From Flavobacteriales bacterium (GTDB lineage Bacteria > Bacteroidota > Bacteroidia > Flavobacteriales > PHOS-HE28), in NCBI GenBank assembly GCA_008016945.1, contig SSGN01000210.1:1-29536 (forward strand): a DNA stretch of 29,536 nt, in the 5' to 3' direction. Shown in pieces: positions 22,126 through 29,536 of this stretch. Position 1 is the first letter of the stretch; the number at the start of each line of letters is the position of its first letter. Under the pieces are notes generated by a model, which saw only the letters and a list, made by a program, of their open reading frames with translations, was not told the DNA's origin and searched no databases. The translations under genes were made by a program, and so were the position numbers.

Positions 22126-23244
22126 TCAGACCAGTTCCGCTACCCGGCGTGCCACACGGATGCCGATGGCCACGCCCATGCCGCCCAGGCGCACCGCCAC
22201 GGCCACGCGTGGCGAGCGTTTCTCCACGATCGGCGACTTGCTGGGCCCCATGCCCATGATCCCGCTCCAGCGCTGCACCACCTGGTAGGGCTGTCCGGGC
22301 AGGATCACCGTGCGCAGCAACTGCTCCAGCGCCTGTTGGATCGGGGCGGTGGTGGCATCGTCGGTGGTGGTCTCGCCGACCACATCGAGGTGGCGTCCAC
22401 CGCCGAGCAGCACGCCGCCATCGTGGTCGCGGAAGTAGTAGAAGCCCTCGTCGTAGTGGAAGGTCCCGCGCAGCCTGAGGCCCGGGATGGGGGCGGTGCG
22501 CAACACCTGGCCACGGGCGGGGTCCACGGCCACATCGGGCAGCAAAGCCCGGGTGTAGCCATTGGTGCACACCACCACGTTCGCGGCGCGGATCGGTGCA
22601 TCGTCCGCCAGGCGCAGCACCACCTCGGTGGGTGCTTCCTCCAAGGCCACCACTGGGCACCGTGGGCGTAGGAGCACCCCTTCGGCTTGCACCTTGGCGA
22701 GCAAGGTGCGCATCAGGGCCCCGCTATCCACGGGGGCTTCCAGGTCGGTACGCACCAGGTGGTGCACACCGGCCAGTCCGAACGTGCCGATGGCCGGATC
22801 GTCCCAAACGAAGGGGGCACGGCCGAAGATGGGGTGGAGCAGCTGGTTCAACCGATCGAACCGCTCGGCCACCCGCGTGTACAGCCGGTCATGTGCGGCA
22901 TAGATCTCGTGGCCGCCGGTGGGGCGCAGGCCGATGGCCTCATCGCCCAGTTCGGCGCGCAGCTCCAGCAGGCCACGCCAGCGGTTCTCCACGCGGGCCA
23001 ACATGGCCTCGGTGCCTTCGGTGTCCAGATCGGCCAACAGCTCACTCGGGCTGCCGAAGCAGGCGAACCCGGCGTTCTTCACGCTCGCGCCGCTGGGGAA
23101 TGCCCCACGTTCCACCACCAGGACGTGGTGGGCGGGGTGCTTGCGCTTGTAGAACAGGGCGGTGAACAGGCCCACGATGCCTGCACCCACCACCACGAGA
23201 TCCGGGGTTCGATGGAAATGCTTCGTTTCCCAAACACTGTACAT
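22126..23244 (-). CDS. FAD-dependent oxidoreductase (DAO family)
   Basis: A 372-residue protein with an N-terminal FAD-binding Rossmann motif (VVVGAGIVGLFTAL, then VLVVERG) and a DAO-type layout. It has the substrate-side segment GASVKNAGFACFGSPSELL, a second FAD strand ANVVVCTNGYTRALLP, and a C-terminal flavin-closing GGMGVAIG motif. Such enzymes oxidise amines or amino acids (glycine oxidase, sarcosine or D-amino acid oxidase relatives); the substrate cannot be told. The frame begins at 23283, but the Met at 23244 (MYSVWETKHF) leaves a normal lead into the Rossmann motif and clears the divergent gene, so it is preferred. The start is 92 bases from the divergent repeat-protein gene. Confidence 0.9.
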   Translation of the reverse strand: MYSVWETKHFHRTPDLVVVGAGIVGLFTALFYKRKHPAHHVLVVERGAFPSGASVKNAGFACFGSPSELLADLDTEGTEAMLARVENRWRGLLELRAELGDEAIGLRPTGGHEIYAAHDRLYTRVAERFDRLNQLLHPIFGRAPFVWDDPAIGTFGLAGVHHLVRTDLEAPVDSGALMRTLLAKVQAEGVLLRPRCPVVALEEAPTEVVLRLADDAPIRAANVVVCTNGYTRALLPDVAVDPARGQVLRTAPIPGLRLRGTFHYDEGFYYFRDHDGGVLLGGGRHLDVVGETTTDDATTAPIQQALEQLLRTVILPGQPYQVVQRWSGIMGMGPSKSPIVEKRSPRVAVAVRLGGMGVAIGIRVARRVAELV

Positions 23245-23336
23245 CGGAGTGCACACGCTGAATGTCGGCCAGCGGGCGCCCAAAGATGTCGTAAATTGCC
23301 CCGTTATTGAACCTCCTGCAAGACGTTCGTTTCGAT

Positions 23337-26300
23337 ATGGGATCCAAGCAGATGGAGTTGATGCGCTGGTGCTGGCTGGTACTGGTGGTGGCCTTGGCGG
23401 GTCCGGTGCGTGCCCAGGTGGATAACGTGATGATCTATGGCACCGTGAAGGACCTCACCACCAGCAAGAAGCTGGACGGGGTCACGGTAACCGTGTTCAA
23501 GAACGGCGCCAAGCTGATCGAGGTGCCCACCAACGCCAGCGGCAAATACGAGGTGAACCTGGACTACGGTTCGGATTACAAGGTGATGGTGTCCAAATCG
23601 GGTTTCGTGGGCAAGAACATCACCATCGACACGCGCAACGTGCCGGAGGAGGAGCGCCAGGGGGGGCATGGCATGAACATCGACTTCTCCATCCTCTCCG
23701 ACCTGCCGGGCATCGACTATTCCATCCTCAACGAGCCGTTCGGCAAAGCCAATTATACCGCTGGCACCTTCGCCTGGGACATGGAATACACCAACCGCAT
23801 GCGCGACGCCCAGGCCCGGTTGATGAAGGAGTACGAGGACAAGCGCAAGCGCGAGGGCGATGCGGAAGCGAAGTTCGCCAAGCTGATGCAAGACGGGAAC
23901 ACCGCCATGGGCAGCTCCGACTTCAAGAAGGCGGTGGACAGCTACACCGCGGCCTTGGCCCTGAAGCCTGGCGATGGGGTTGCCACCTCCAAGCTGAGCG
24001 ATGCGAAGATGAAGCTCGATGCGCTGGACGCGGACAAGAAGCGCAACGAACAGTACGCATCGTTGGTCAAGGAAGCCGACGGCCTCTTCGCCAAGAAGGA
24101 CTATGCCGGCGCGAAGACCAAATACGATGGGGCGTTGGACATCAAGGACAACGAGGCCTACCCGAAACAGAAGCTCAAGGAGATCGAAGTGATCCTGGCG
24201 GAGCTGGCCAAGAAGGCCGAAGAGGAGAAGAAGGCCAAGGAGCTCCAAGAGAAGTACCAAGCGGCCATCACAGCGGCGGATGCGGCCTTCAAGGCCGAGA
24301 ACTGGGACCAAGCCACCGCCAAGTACACCGAGGCCAGTGGCCTGAAACCCGAGGAGAAATACCCCAAGGACCAGCTGGCGTTGGTGGCCACCAAGAAGGC
24401 CGAGGCCGCCAAGAAAGCCGAGGAGGAGAAGAAGGCCAAGGAGCTGCAGGAGAAATACCAGGCGGCCATCGCAGCGGGCGATGCGGCGTTCAAGGCCAGT
24501 AAGTGGGATGATGCCACCGCCAAGTACACCGAAGCCAGTGGCCTGAAACCCGAGGAGAAATACCCCAAGGACCAACTGGCGGCCATCGCACAGAAGAAGG
24601 ATGAGGCCACGCGCAAGGCCGAAGAAGAACGCCTGGCCAAGGAGCTGCAGGAGAAGTATCAAGCGGCCATCACCGCCGCCGATGCGGCCTTCAAGAGCGC
24701 CGACTACGACGCGGCAGAGGCCAAGTACACCGAGGCCAGCGGCCTGAAACCGGCGGAGAAGTATCCCAAGGACCAGCTTGCCGCGATCGTGAAGAAACGC
24801 GAGGAGCTGGCCAAGAAGGCCGAGGAAGAGAAGAAAGCCCGGGAACTGGATGAGAAGTACAATGCGGCCATCGCCGCGGCGGACGCCGCCTTCGGCAAGG
24901 AGGACTGGGATGCTGCCACCGCGAAGTACACCGAGGCCTCGGGGTTGAAGAGCAGCGAGAAGTACCCCAAGGATCAGTTGGCGGCCATCGTGGCACGCAA
25001 GGCCGCCGCGGAGAAAGCGGCCACCGAGGCCGCCAAGCAGAAGGAGCTGGACGAGAAATACCAGGCCGCCATCGCCGCTGCGGATGCCGCTTTCGGCAAG
25101 GAGGAATGGGATGCTGCCACCGCGAAATACACCGAAGCCTCGGGGCTGAAGAGCGGTGAGAAGTACCCCAAGGACCAAATAGCGCTGATCGTGAAGCGGA
25201 AGGCCGAGGCCGAAGCCGCACGGAAACAAGCCGAACTGGATGCCAAGTACGATGCGGCCATCGCTGCGGCCGATGCGGCCTTCGACAAGCAGGACTACCC
25301 CACGGCCAAGGCGAAGTACAGCGAGGCGCTGGTGGTGAAGGCCGCGGAGAAGTACCCCAAGGACCGGATCGCCGAGGTGGACCGCCTGGTGGCGGAAGCC
25401 GCGAAGAAGGCCGAGGCCGAGAAGAAGGCGGCGGAACTGGAAGCCCGCTATGCCGCCCTGATCGCCTCGGCGGATAAAGCCTACGACGGCAAGAAACTGT
25501 CCGAAGCCCTGAACGACTACAAGGATGCGCTGGGGCTGAAGCCGAACGAGGCGCACCCCAAGGAACGCATCGCGGCCATCGAGCAGCAGCTGGATGCGGC
25601 AGCCCGGGCCAAGGCCGAGGAGGAGCGTCTTCTGCGCGAGAAGCAGGACCGGGACAAGCGGTACACCGACCTGGTGGCCGCCGCCGACAAGGCCTTCGCA
25701 GCGAAGCAGTACGAGGCCGCACGCACGGATTACCAAGCCGCCAGCGGGGTGAAGCCCGAGGAGCGGCACCCGGTGGATAGGATCGCGGAGATCGACCGGC
25801 TGCTGGGCGATGCGGCGAAAAAGGCCGAAGCCGATCGCCTTGCCGCCGAAGCCGCCGCTGCGGAGAAAGCCCGCAAGGCCGAAGCCGACCGCCTTGCCGC
25901 CGATGCCGCCGCTGCGGAGCAGGCCCGGCTCGATGAAGAAGCTCGCCGCGCCCGCATGGCGGCGGAGGAAGTGGAAGCGCGTTACCGCGAGCTGGTGGCT
26001 GCGGCCGATGTGGCCTTCCGCGCCGAGGACTTCGGCAAGGCGCGGGAGAACTACCAGGGTGCGCTGGGGGTGAAGCCCGGTGAGAAGTACCCCACGGATC
26101 AACTGGCCGCCATCGAAGCACGCCTGGCCTCCGACGCCGCGAAGCGGTCCGAGGCCGAACGCCTCGCCGCCGAACAACGCCGCCTGGAGGAGGAGCGCAA
26201 GCGCAAGGAGGCCGCCGATGCCGAAGCAGCAAGGCTGGCCATGGCAGACCAACAGGAACGCGACGAGGCCGCACGCCGAGCCAAGGCCGAAGCCGACGAA

Positions 26301-27503
26301 GCCGCACGGCGGGCCGCGGAAGAGCGCGACCGCCTGGCACGTGAGAATAGCAAGGCCCTGGAAGAGCAGTACCGCAGCTTGTTGAGCACCGCGGATGCCT
26401 CGTTGGCCGCCAAGGACTACAGCGTGGCAAGGGCGGCATACGCCCAGGCCAGCGACCTTCGGCCCCAGGAGACCTACCCACTCTCCAAGATCGATCAGAT
26501 CGATCGGATCCTGGCTGAACAAGAACGGTTACGCGCCGAAGCGGAGGCGGAAAAACAGAAGCAGGTGGTCGTTTCGGAGCCGGTTCGGACGCAACGGACC
26601 CAGAGCGGTGGCCAGGAGGATGAAGCGGTGAGTTTCATGCGCGAAGCACGCGAACGCGAGGAAGCGGATAAATACGAGCGGATCAAGAAGTTCCGTTCCG
26701 CCCTGGAACAAGAAGAGCTGGAGAATGCCGTGGCCGCCAGTGAGCGGCGCATGGGTGATGTGCGGAACAAGGAAATGATCCAACAAGGGAACGCCGGTCT
26801 GTACCAAGGTGATGACCAACGGCGTACCCAAAATGCCGAGGAATTGGAACGGTTACGTGCGGACCTGGATCGGATAGAGGAACAGCGGCGCACCCGCTCG
26901 GCCGATCAGCGAGCCAGCGGATACCAGGAGAAGCTGAACACGGAGGAGGTCGGCATGGAACGAACGCGGACCTGGAACGAGCGCCAAGTGGAGCGTACCG
27001 ATGCCATGGAAGCGCGAAAGAACGAACTGGCCGATATGGAGCAGGCCCGGGTGAGCGGAGCCCAAGGACGCACCGGTCAGGCACGCGATGCCGCTGTCAC
27101 CCAGCAAGAACAACAAGACGGCCTGGCCCAGCGCAGTGCGGCCAACGTCGCGGCTCAACAGCGCGAGGTCGAAGCCGAGAAACAAGCGTTGCAGAACCGC
27201 GAGGCCACCTACGCCGGGAATAGTGCGAGCGCCCGTGCCGCGGCCAAGGAGAAGCTGGACAACATCCCGGCGAACCGCCCACGGGCCTTCGCCGATCACA
27301 ACCGGTCCAAGCTGGCCCAGGAGTACCCGCAAGGGGTCACCGAGGAGAGTTACACCGAGGGCAACAAGGTGATCATCCGCCGGGTGGTGGTGAACGGGAA
27401 TAGAGCGGACGAGTATTCCAAGGTGATCGCGAAGTGGGGTACGTTCTATTTCAAGAACGGGCAGAGCATCACCGAGGTGATGTGGAAGAACGAAACCGAA
27501 TAG
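23337..27503 (+). CDS. Large exported repeat protein (carboxypeptidase-regulatory-like domain plus TPR-like/coiled-coil repeats)
   Basis: A 1,388-residue exported protein. Starts at 23337, 23352 or 23361 (MRWCWLVLVVALAGPVRAQ) are all compatible with the signal peptide; a TTG at 23307 is also in frame but less likely. Residues about 35-130 form a carboxypeptidase-regulatory-like beta domain (YGTVKDLTTSKKLDGVTVTV; SGKYEVNLDYGSDYKVMV). Then come a TPR-like unit and about eleven repeats of some 67 residues (24054-26570) with signature YQAAIAAADAAF...YTEASGLKP.EKYPKDQ, joined by Lys/Glu/Ala coiled-coil linkers. A charged helical part follows (26570-27250), then a compact C-terminal domain (VTEESYTEGNKVIIRRVVV; KWGTFYFKNGQSITEVMW). 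No sorting domain or catalytic motif is seen. Likely a long periplasmic or envelope-spanning structural or scaffold protein; partners unknown. Confidence 0.88.
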   Translation: MGSKQMELMRWCWLVLVVALAGPVRAQVDNVMIYGTVKDLTTSKKLDGVTVTVFKNGAKLIEVPTNASGKYEVNLDYGSDYKVMVSKSGFVGKNITIDTRNVPEEERQGGHGMNIDFSILSDLPGIDYSILNEPFGKANYTAGTFAWDMEYTNRMRDAQARLMKEYEDKRKREGDAEAKFAKLMQDGNTAMGSSDFKKAVDSYTAALALKPGDGVATSKLSDAKMKLDALDADKKRNEQYASLVKEADGLFAKKDYAGAKTKYDGALDIKDNEAYPKQKLKEIEVILAELAKKAEEEKKAKELQEKYQAAITAADAAFKAENWDQATAKYTEASGLKPEEKYPKDQLALVATKKAEAAKKAEEEKKAKELQEKYQAAIAAGDAAFKASKWDDATAKYTEASGLKPEEKYPKDQLAAIAQKKDEATRKAEEERLAKELQEKYQAAITAADAAFKSADYDAAEAKYTEASGLKPAEKYPKDQLAAIVKKREELAKKAEEEKKARELDEKYNAAIAAADAAFGKEDWDAATAKYTEASGLKSSEKYPKDQLAAIVARKAAAEKAATEAAKQKELDEKYQAAIAAADAAFGKEEWDAATAKYTEASGLKSGEKYPKDQIALIVKRKAEAEAARKQAELDAKYDAAIAAADAAFDKQDYPTAKAKYSEALVVKAAEKYPKDRIAEVDRLVAEAAKKAEAEKKAAELEARYAALIASADKAYDGKKLSEALNDYKDALGLKPNEAHPKERIAAIEQQLDAAARAKAEEERLLREKQDRDKRYTDLVAAADKAFAAKQYEAARTDYQAASGVKPEERHPVDRIAEIDRLLGDAAKKAEADRLAAEAAAAEKARKAEADRLAADAAAAEQARLDEEARRARMAAEEVEARYRELVAAADVAFRAEDFGKARENYQGALGVKPGEKYPTDQLAAIEARLASDAAKRSEAERLAAEQRRLEEERKRKEAADAEAARLAMADQQERDEAARRAKAEADEAARRAAEERDRLARENSKALEEQYRSLLSTADASLAAKDYSVARAAYAQASDLRPQETYPLSKIDQIDRILAEQERLRAEAEAEKQKQVVVSEPVRTQRTQSGGQEDEAVSFMREAREREEADKYERIKKFRSALEQEELENAVAASERRMGDVRNKEMIQQGNAGLYQGDDQRRTQNAEELERLRADLDRIEEQRRTRSADQRASGYQEKLNTEEVGMERTRTWNERQVERTDAMEARKNELADMEQARVSGAQGRTGQARDAAVTQQEQQDGLAQRSAANVAAQQREVEAEKQALQNREATYAGNSASARAAAKEKLDNIPANRPRAFADHNRSKLAQEYPQGVTEESYTEGNKVIIRRVVVNGNRADEYSKVIAKWGTFYFKNGQSITEVMWKNETE
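24054..26570 (+). repeat. In-gene tandem repeat array, about 11 units of about 201 bp
   Basis: Units start at a Tyr codon at 24054, 24255, 24456, 24657, 24858, 25059, 25248, 25449, 25662, 25983 and 26370. Five of the first six are exactly 201 bp (67 codons); the sixth is 189 bp, then 201, 213, 321 and 387 bp. The units from 24255 to 25448 are the most alike in protein and DNA, while outer units have diverged. Growth of the later units is in the coiled-coil linker, not in the TPR-like head. Confidence 0.93.
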
Positions 27504-27826
27504 GGTCCGTGCCACGACCGTTCCGGTAGCTGTTGTCGGCGTCGCATGGCGTACGTCATGTTGAGCTACGGACCATCACGCTTTGAAAGGGGGTGACCGT
27601 TCTCAGCCTGCACGCTTCCCTTTGGACAAGGCCGTCCCAATGGTATAACGGCCTGCGGGAAGTATCGTTCGGTGGATCCAGGCGGAAAGAACGAACGGGC
27701 CGCTGATACGTCCAACCGGAGTGCACCGTCCGCTGCGCACACGGCGCGGAACGTGAACACCCACGCGGGGGGCCACGCGATCGGTCATCCCGGCGGTGTT
27801 CACGGCACGAACGGTGCCGCAGCCGC
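27504..27826. other. Intergenic region, no gene seen
   Basis: This 323-base gap lies between two convergent genes. Short frames on the minus strand look non-coding. A 6-bp stem (CGGCAC, loop GAACG, GTGCCG) at 27803-27819 lies directly after the stop of the minus-strand thioredoxin-like gene but has no U tract, so it is only a weak terminator candidate. Confidence 0.5.
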
Positions 27827-29323
27827 TCACTCCTTCGGGTTCCGCTTGCGGAGCTGAGTCACCAGGTCCACGATCTGGTCCGCGCTCAACTGTTTGCCGC
27901 GGAACTTGCGTTCACCATCCACCAGGAAGACCTTCGGCGTGGAGTACACATCGTAAGTATCGGCATAGTTGAGGCTTTCGATGGTGGTGAGCCTGGGGAT
28001 GAACTTCCGCGGATCCTTCTTAGCCTCTTCATAGACCTGCGGGGTCAATCCCACGTTGACCCAATCCAGGTCGTGCTCCCGGATGAAGGCTTTCCAATCC
28101 TTGTAGAGGGTGGCATCCACGGCCTTGGCCACACAGTACACCTCGATGTCCAGGGCCTTCATCTTCTCGTGGTAGACCTTCACGAATTCGGGGAGTTCCT
28201 TTTTGCAGTGGCCGCAGTGCGGATCCCAGAAGATGATCACCACGTATTCCTGGGGCAGGTCGTAGAAGTTGATCCACTTCGCTTCAGTGGTATCGGTGAG
28301 GCAGAGGTAGGGGGCCTTGTTGCCCAGCACGATCGGGGCCTGCTTCTTCACCCGCTCGCACAGCTTATCCAGCTTGTCCTGGGGCATCCAGTCCACACGT
28401 CCGGATTTTCCATCCTTGGGGCAGTAATAGGTCTGTCCCATGTGTACGAACACGGCATCCATGCCCATGATGTCGCTGGTCTCGTACTTGTGCGTGATCG
28501 CGTTCACCATGTACTTGAACACTTCGTTCTTGCCATCGGTACGGGCGATCAAGGCGTCGGCCATGGCATTGATGGTATCCGGGAACTGGGGCACGATCTT
28601 GCCGATGTACTCCTCGAACTTGTTGGCGAACACAGGGACCCGCACGATCCGTTCGTCCTTGAGGTCGAAATGGTCCCAGTAGCGTGCGCGGTATTGATAG
28701 TATTGCGCGGCACTATCCAACGAGCCGTCGGGCTTGCGGATCTCGGGTAGTTCGGGGGCCATGCCCATGCGCACCAAGGCCGCGGCGAGCAGCCCGGGGT
28801 TGGCGGCGATCACATCGGTCTGGTACTTCCGCACCGCTTTGTCCATGTCCTCAAGTTGTGACCGCATCCCGTTCTTGGCCAATGGGTCGTACTGGGCCTC
28901 CATCTGGGACCTGATCAGGTCACTTTCCTTCTTCTTGGCCCCCAGGAACCGGATATAGTCCAAGAACACCTGGTTCTCCTTGGATTGTTTCACCTGGAGG
29001 TGGCCCACCAGGTCGGTGGTATCGGACACCAGCTTGATCACGGGTTCGTTCACCACCACCTCGAAGAACTTCGGCCCGGGGATCACCACGGCATACACCC
29101 CGGCCTTGTACCCCTTCTTGCTGTTGAAAACGCTCTTGCCCTTGGCATCCGCCACACAGGTGTCCGCGTAGTACAGCTTGTTGCCGTAGTAGTTGGCCAG
29201 GTAGATGGTGTCCTTGGCCGTGCCTTGGATGGTCACTTCGATCTCACGAACAGGATCCTGGGCGTTGAGGGTTCCGGCCAGGGCGGAGCAGGAAAGGAGC
29301 AGGGCTGAAAGGTGGCTGCGCAT
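27827..29323 (-). CDS. Exported thioredoxin-fold protein (DUF4369/DUF5106-like plus TlpA-type domain)
   Basis: A 498-residue exported protein. A signal peptide (MRSHLSALLLSCSALAGTLN, AQ) precedes an N-terminal beta domain (25-110; VTIQGTAKDTIYLANYYGNK, KGYKAGVYAVVIPG) resembling the DUF4369 lead-in of Bacteroidota thiol-disulfide proteins. A central helical part (115-325) follows, then a thioredoxin fold (330-498). Its redox motif is CGHC (370-373) in FWDPHCGHCKKEL, with cis-Pro region STPKVFLVDG. The active site is intact. Such proteins act in the periplasm in disulfide reduction or cytochrome maturation, or as stress-related reductases; which applies is unknown. It is monocistronic by position. 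A TATTTTTG box ends four bases before the ATG, which would make the mRNA nearly leaderless. Confidence 0.9.
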   Translation of the reverse strand: MRSHLSALLLSCSALAGTLNAQDPVREIEVTIQGTAKDTIYLANYYGNKLYYADTCVADAKGKSVFNSKKGYKAGVYAVVIPGPKFFEVVVNEPVIKLVSDTTDLVGHLQVKQSKENQVFLDYIRFLGAKKKESDLIRSQMEAQYDPLAKNGMRSQLEDMDKAVRKYQTDVIAANPGLLAAALVRMGMAPELPEIRKPDGSLDSAAQYYQYRARYWDHFDLKDERIVRVPVFANKFEEYIGKIVPQFPDTINAMADALIARTDGKNEVFKYMVNAITHKYETSDIMGMDAVFVHMGQTYYCPKDGKSGRVDWMPQDKLDKLCERVKKQAPIVLGNKAPYLCLTDTTEAKWINFYDLPQEYVVIIFWDPHCGHCKKELPEFVKVYHEKMKALDIEVYCVAKAVDATLYKDWKAFIREHDLDWVNVGLTPQVYEEAKKDPRKFIPRLTTIESLNYADTYDVYSTPKVFLVDGERKFRGKQLSADQIVDLVTQLRKRNPKE

Positions 29324-29327
29324 GGGG

Positions 29328-29356
29328 CAAAAATAGCTGCGGGTGGTCGGAGCAAA
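29328..29356 (-). promoter_or_regulatory. Promoter of the thioredoxin-like gene
   Basis: On the minus strand, TTTG (29356-29353) is followed after 17 bases by TATTTTTG (29335-29328), an exact TAnnTTTG. The -7 box is separated from the ATG at 29323 by only four bases (CCCC), so transcription should begin at or within a few bases of the start codon. The signal peptide requires this ATG. Confidence 0.62.
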
Positions 29357-29441
29357 ACGCGTTCCAAGCCGTGTACCGAGCGCCTCCGACCGATGTTTCC
29401 CTAATGGGTACCTCGAAGAACCTCGTTCCGGCGGCGTTCAT

Positions 29442-29496
29442 GAGCAACAAGCACAGCGGTCATCGCTTGCTCTCATTCGCCCATACTTTGTTGCTC
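29442..29496. other. Nested inverted repeat near the right edge
   Basis: A 9-bp inverted repeat, GAGCAACAA (29442-29450) and TTGTTGCTC (29488-29496), encloses 37 bases that contain a further small hairpin (AGCG, GTCAT, CGCT). On the minus strand it lies just after a possible stop codon at 29500-29498 that may end a gene located outside the window. It could be a 3'-end structure of that gene; no function is established. Confidence 0.4.
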
Positions 29497-29536
29497 CTCA
29501 GTCGGATACTTCGATCCAGTATCCTCTCTTCGGAGC

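Noticed and set aside
23304..26522. A 1,072-codon open frame on the minus strand opposite the repeat protein
   Set aside because: Low-complexity Leu/Gly/Arg sequence mirroring the 201-bp repeats; no domain or signal, while the plus-strand frame has a signal peptide and structured repeats.
27603..27830. Minus-strand frame with a segment reading LPAGRYTIGTALSKGK, resembling the end of a T9SS sorting domain
   Set aside because: Only a short resemblance, with no upstream domain and overlapping unrelated frames; at most a decayed relic, not callable.
29440..29536. Plus-strand ATG frame (MSNKHSGHRLLSF...) open to the right edge
   Set aside because: Only 32 codons are visible, and the inverted repeat and a plausible minus-strand gene end cover the same bases; it cannot be supported.

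Overview
The window looks like a chromosomal piece of a GC-rich (roughly 60-65 % by eye) member of the Bacteroidota, probably an uncultured Flavobacteriales-type organism. This is inferred from a C-terminal type IX secretion (T9SS) sorting domain, promoter boxes of the TAnnTTTG type, starts without clear Shine-Dalgarno sequences, a tRNA gene without encoded CCA, a 7TM-DISM histidine kinase, an EF-G-like paralogue and a DUF4369/thioredoxin-type secreted protein. No rRNA, CRISPR array or insertion sequence was seen.

Layout. 1-1224: the start of a secreted protein running off the left edge, a 364-base gap with palindromes, and a small exported protein of unknown function. 1241-4692: phenylacetyl-CoA epoxidase genes, paaA-paaB-paaC on the minus strand and the reductase gene paaE divergent on the plus strand; paaD is not present here. 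4864-11089 (minus): one apparent transcription unit reading ThiF/E1-like adenylyltransferase, FeeM/GNAT-like acyltransferase, 7TM-DISM histidine kinase, REC-PAS-histidine kinase, small secreted carboxypeptidase-regulatory-like protein. A good TTTTG-N19-TACTTTCA promoter lies just upstream. A stand-alone receiver protein with a close REC paralogue is divergent at 11461. This cassette is the best candidate for an undescribed system: a possible metabolite-synthesis plus sensing module.

12027-16716: a secreted M1 metallopeptidase (+), an EF-G-like GTPase with altered G motifs (-), and a 70-residue protein (-) with an octanucleotide repeat array upstream of its promoter. 17184-20886: tRNA-Thr(CGT) with its own promoter, then an MmeI-like combined restriction-methylation enzyme. 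Its target-recognition segment has foreign-looking composition, and an in-frame TAA cuts off about 89 C-terminal residues that remain open in the same frame.

21050-29323: an Ig-like T9SS cargo protein (+), a FAD-dependent oxidoreductase (-), a 1,388-residue exported repeat protein with about eleven 67-residue TPR-like repeats (+), and a thioredoxin-fold exported protein (-). The N-terminal module of the repeat protein appears homologous to the small secreted protein at the end of the ThiF cassette. All identifications are from reading the sequence; no database search was run.
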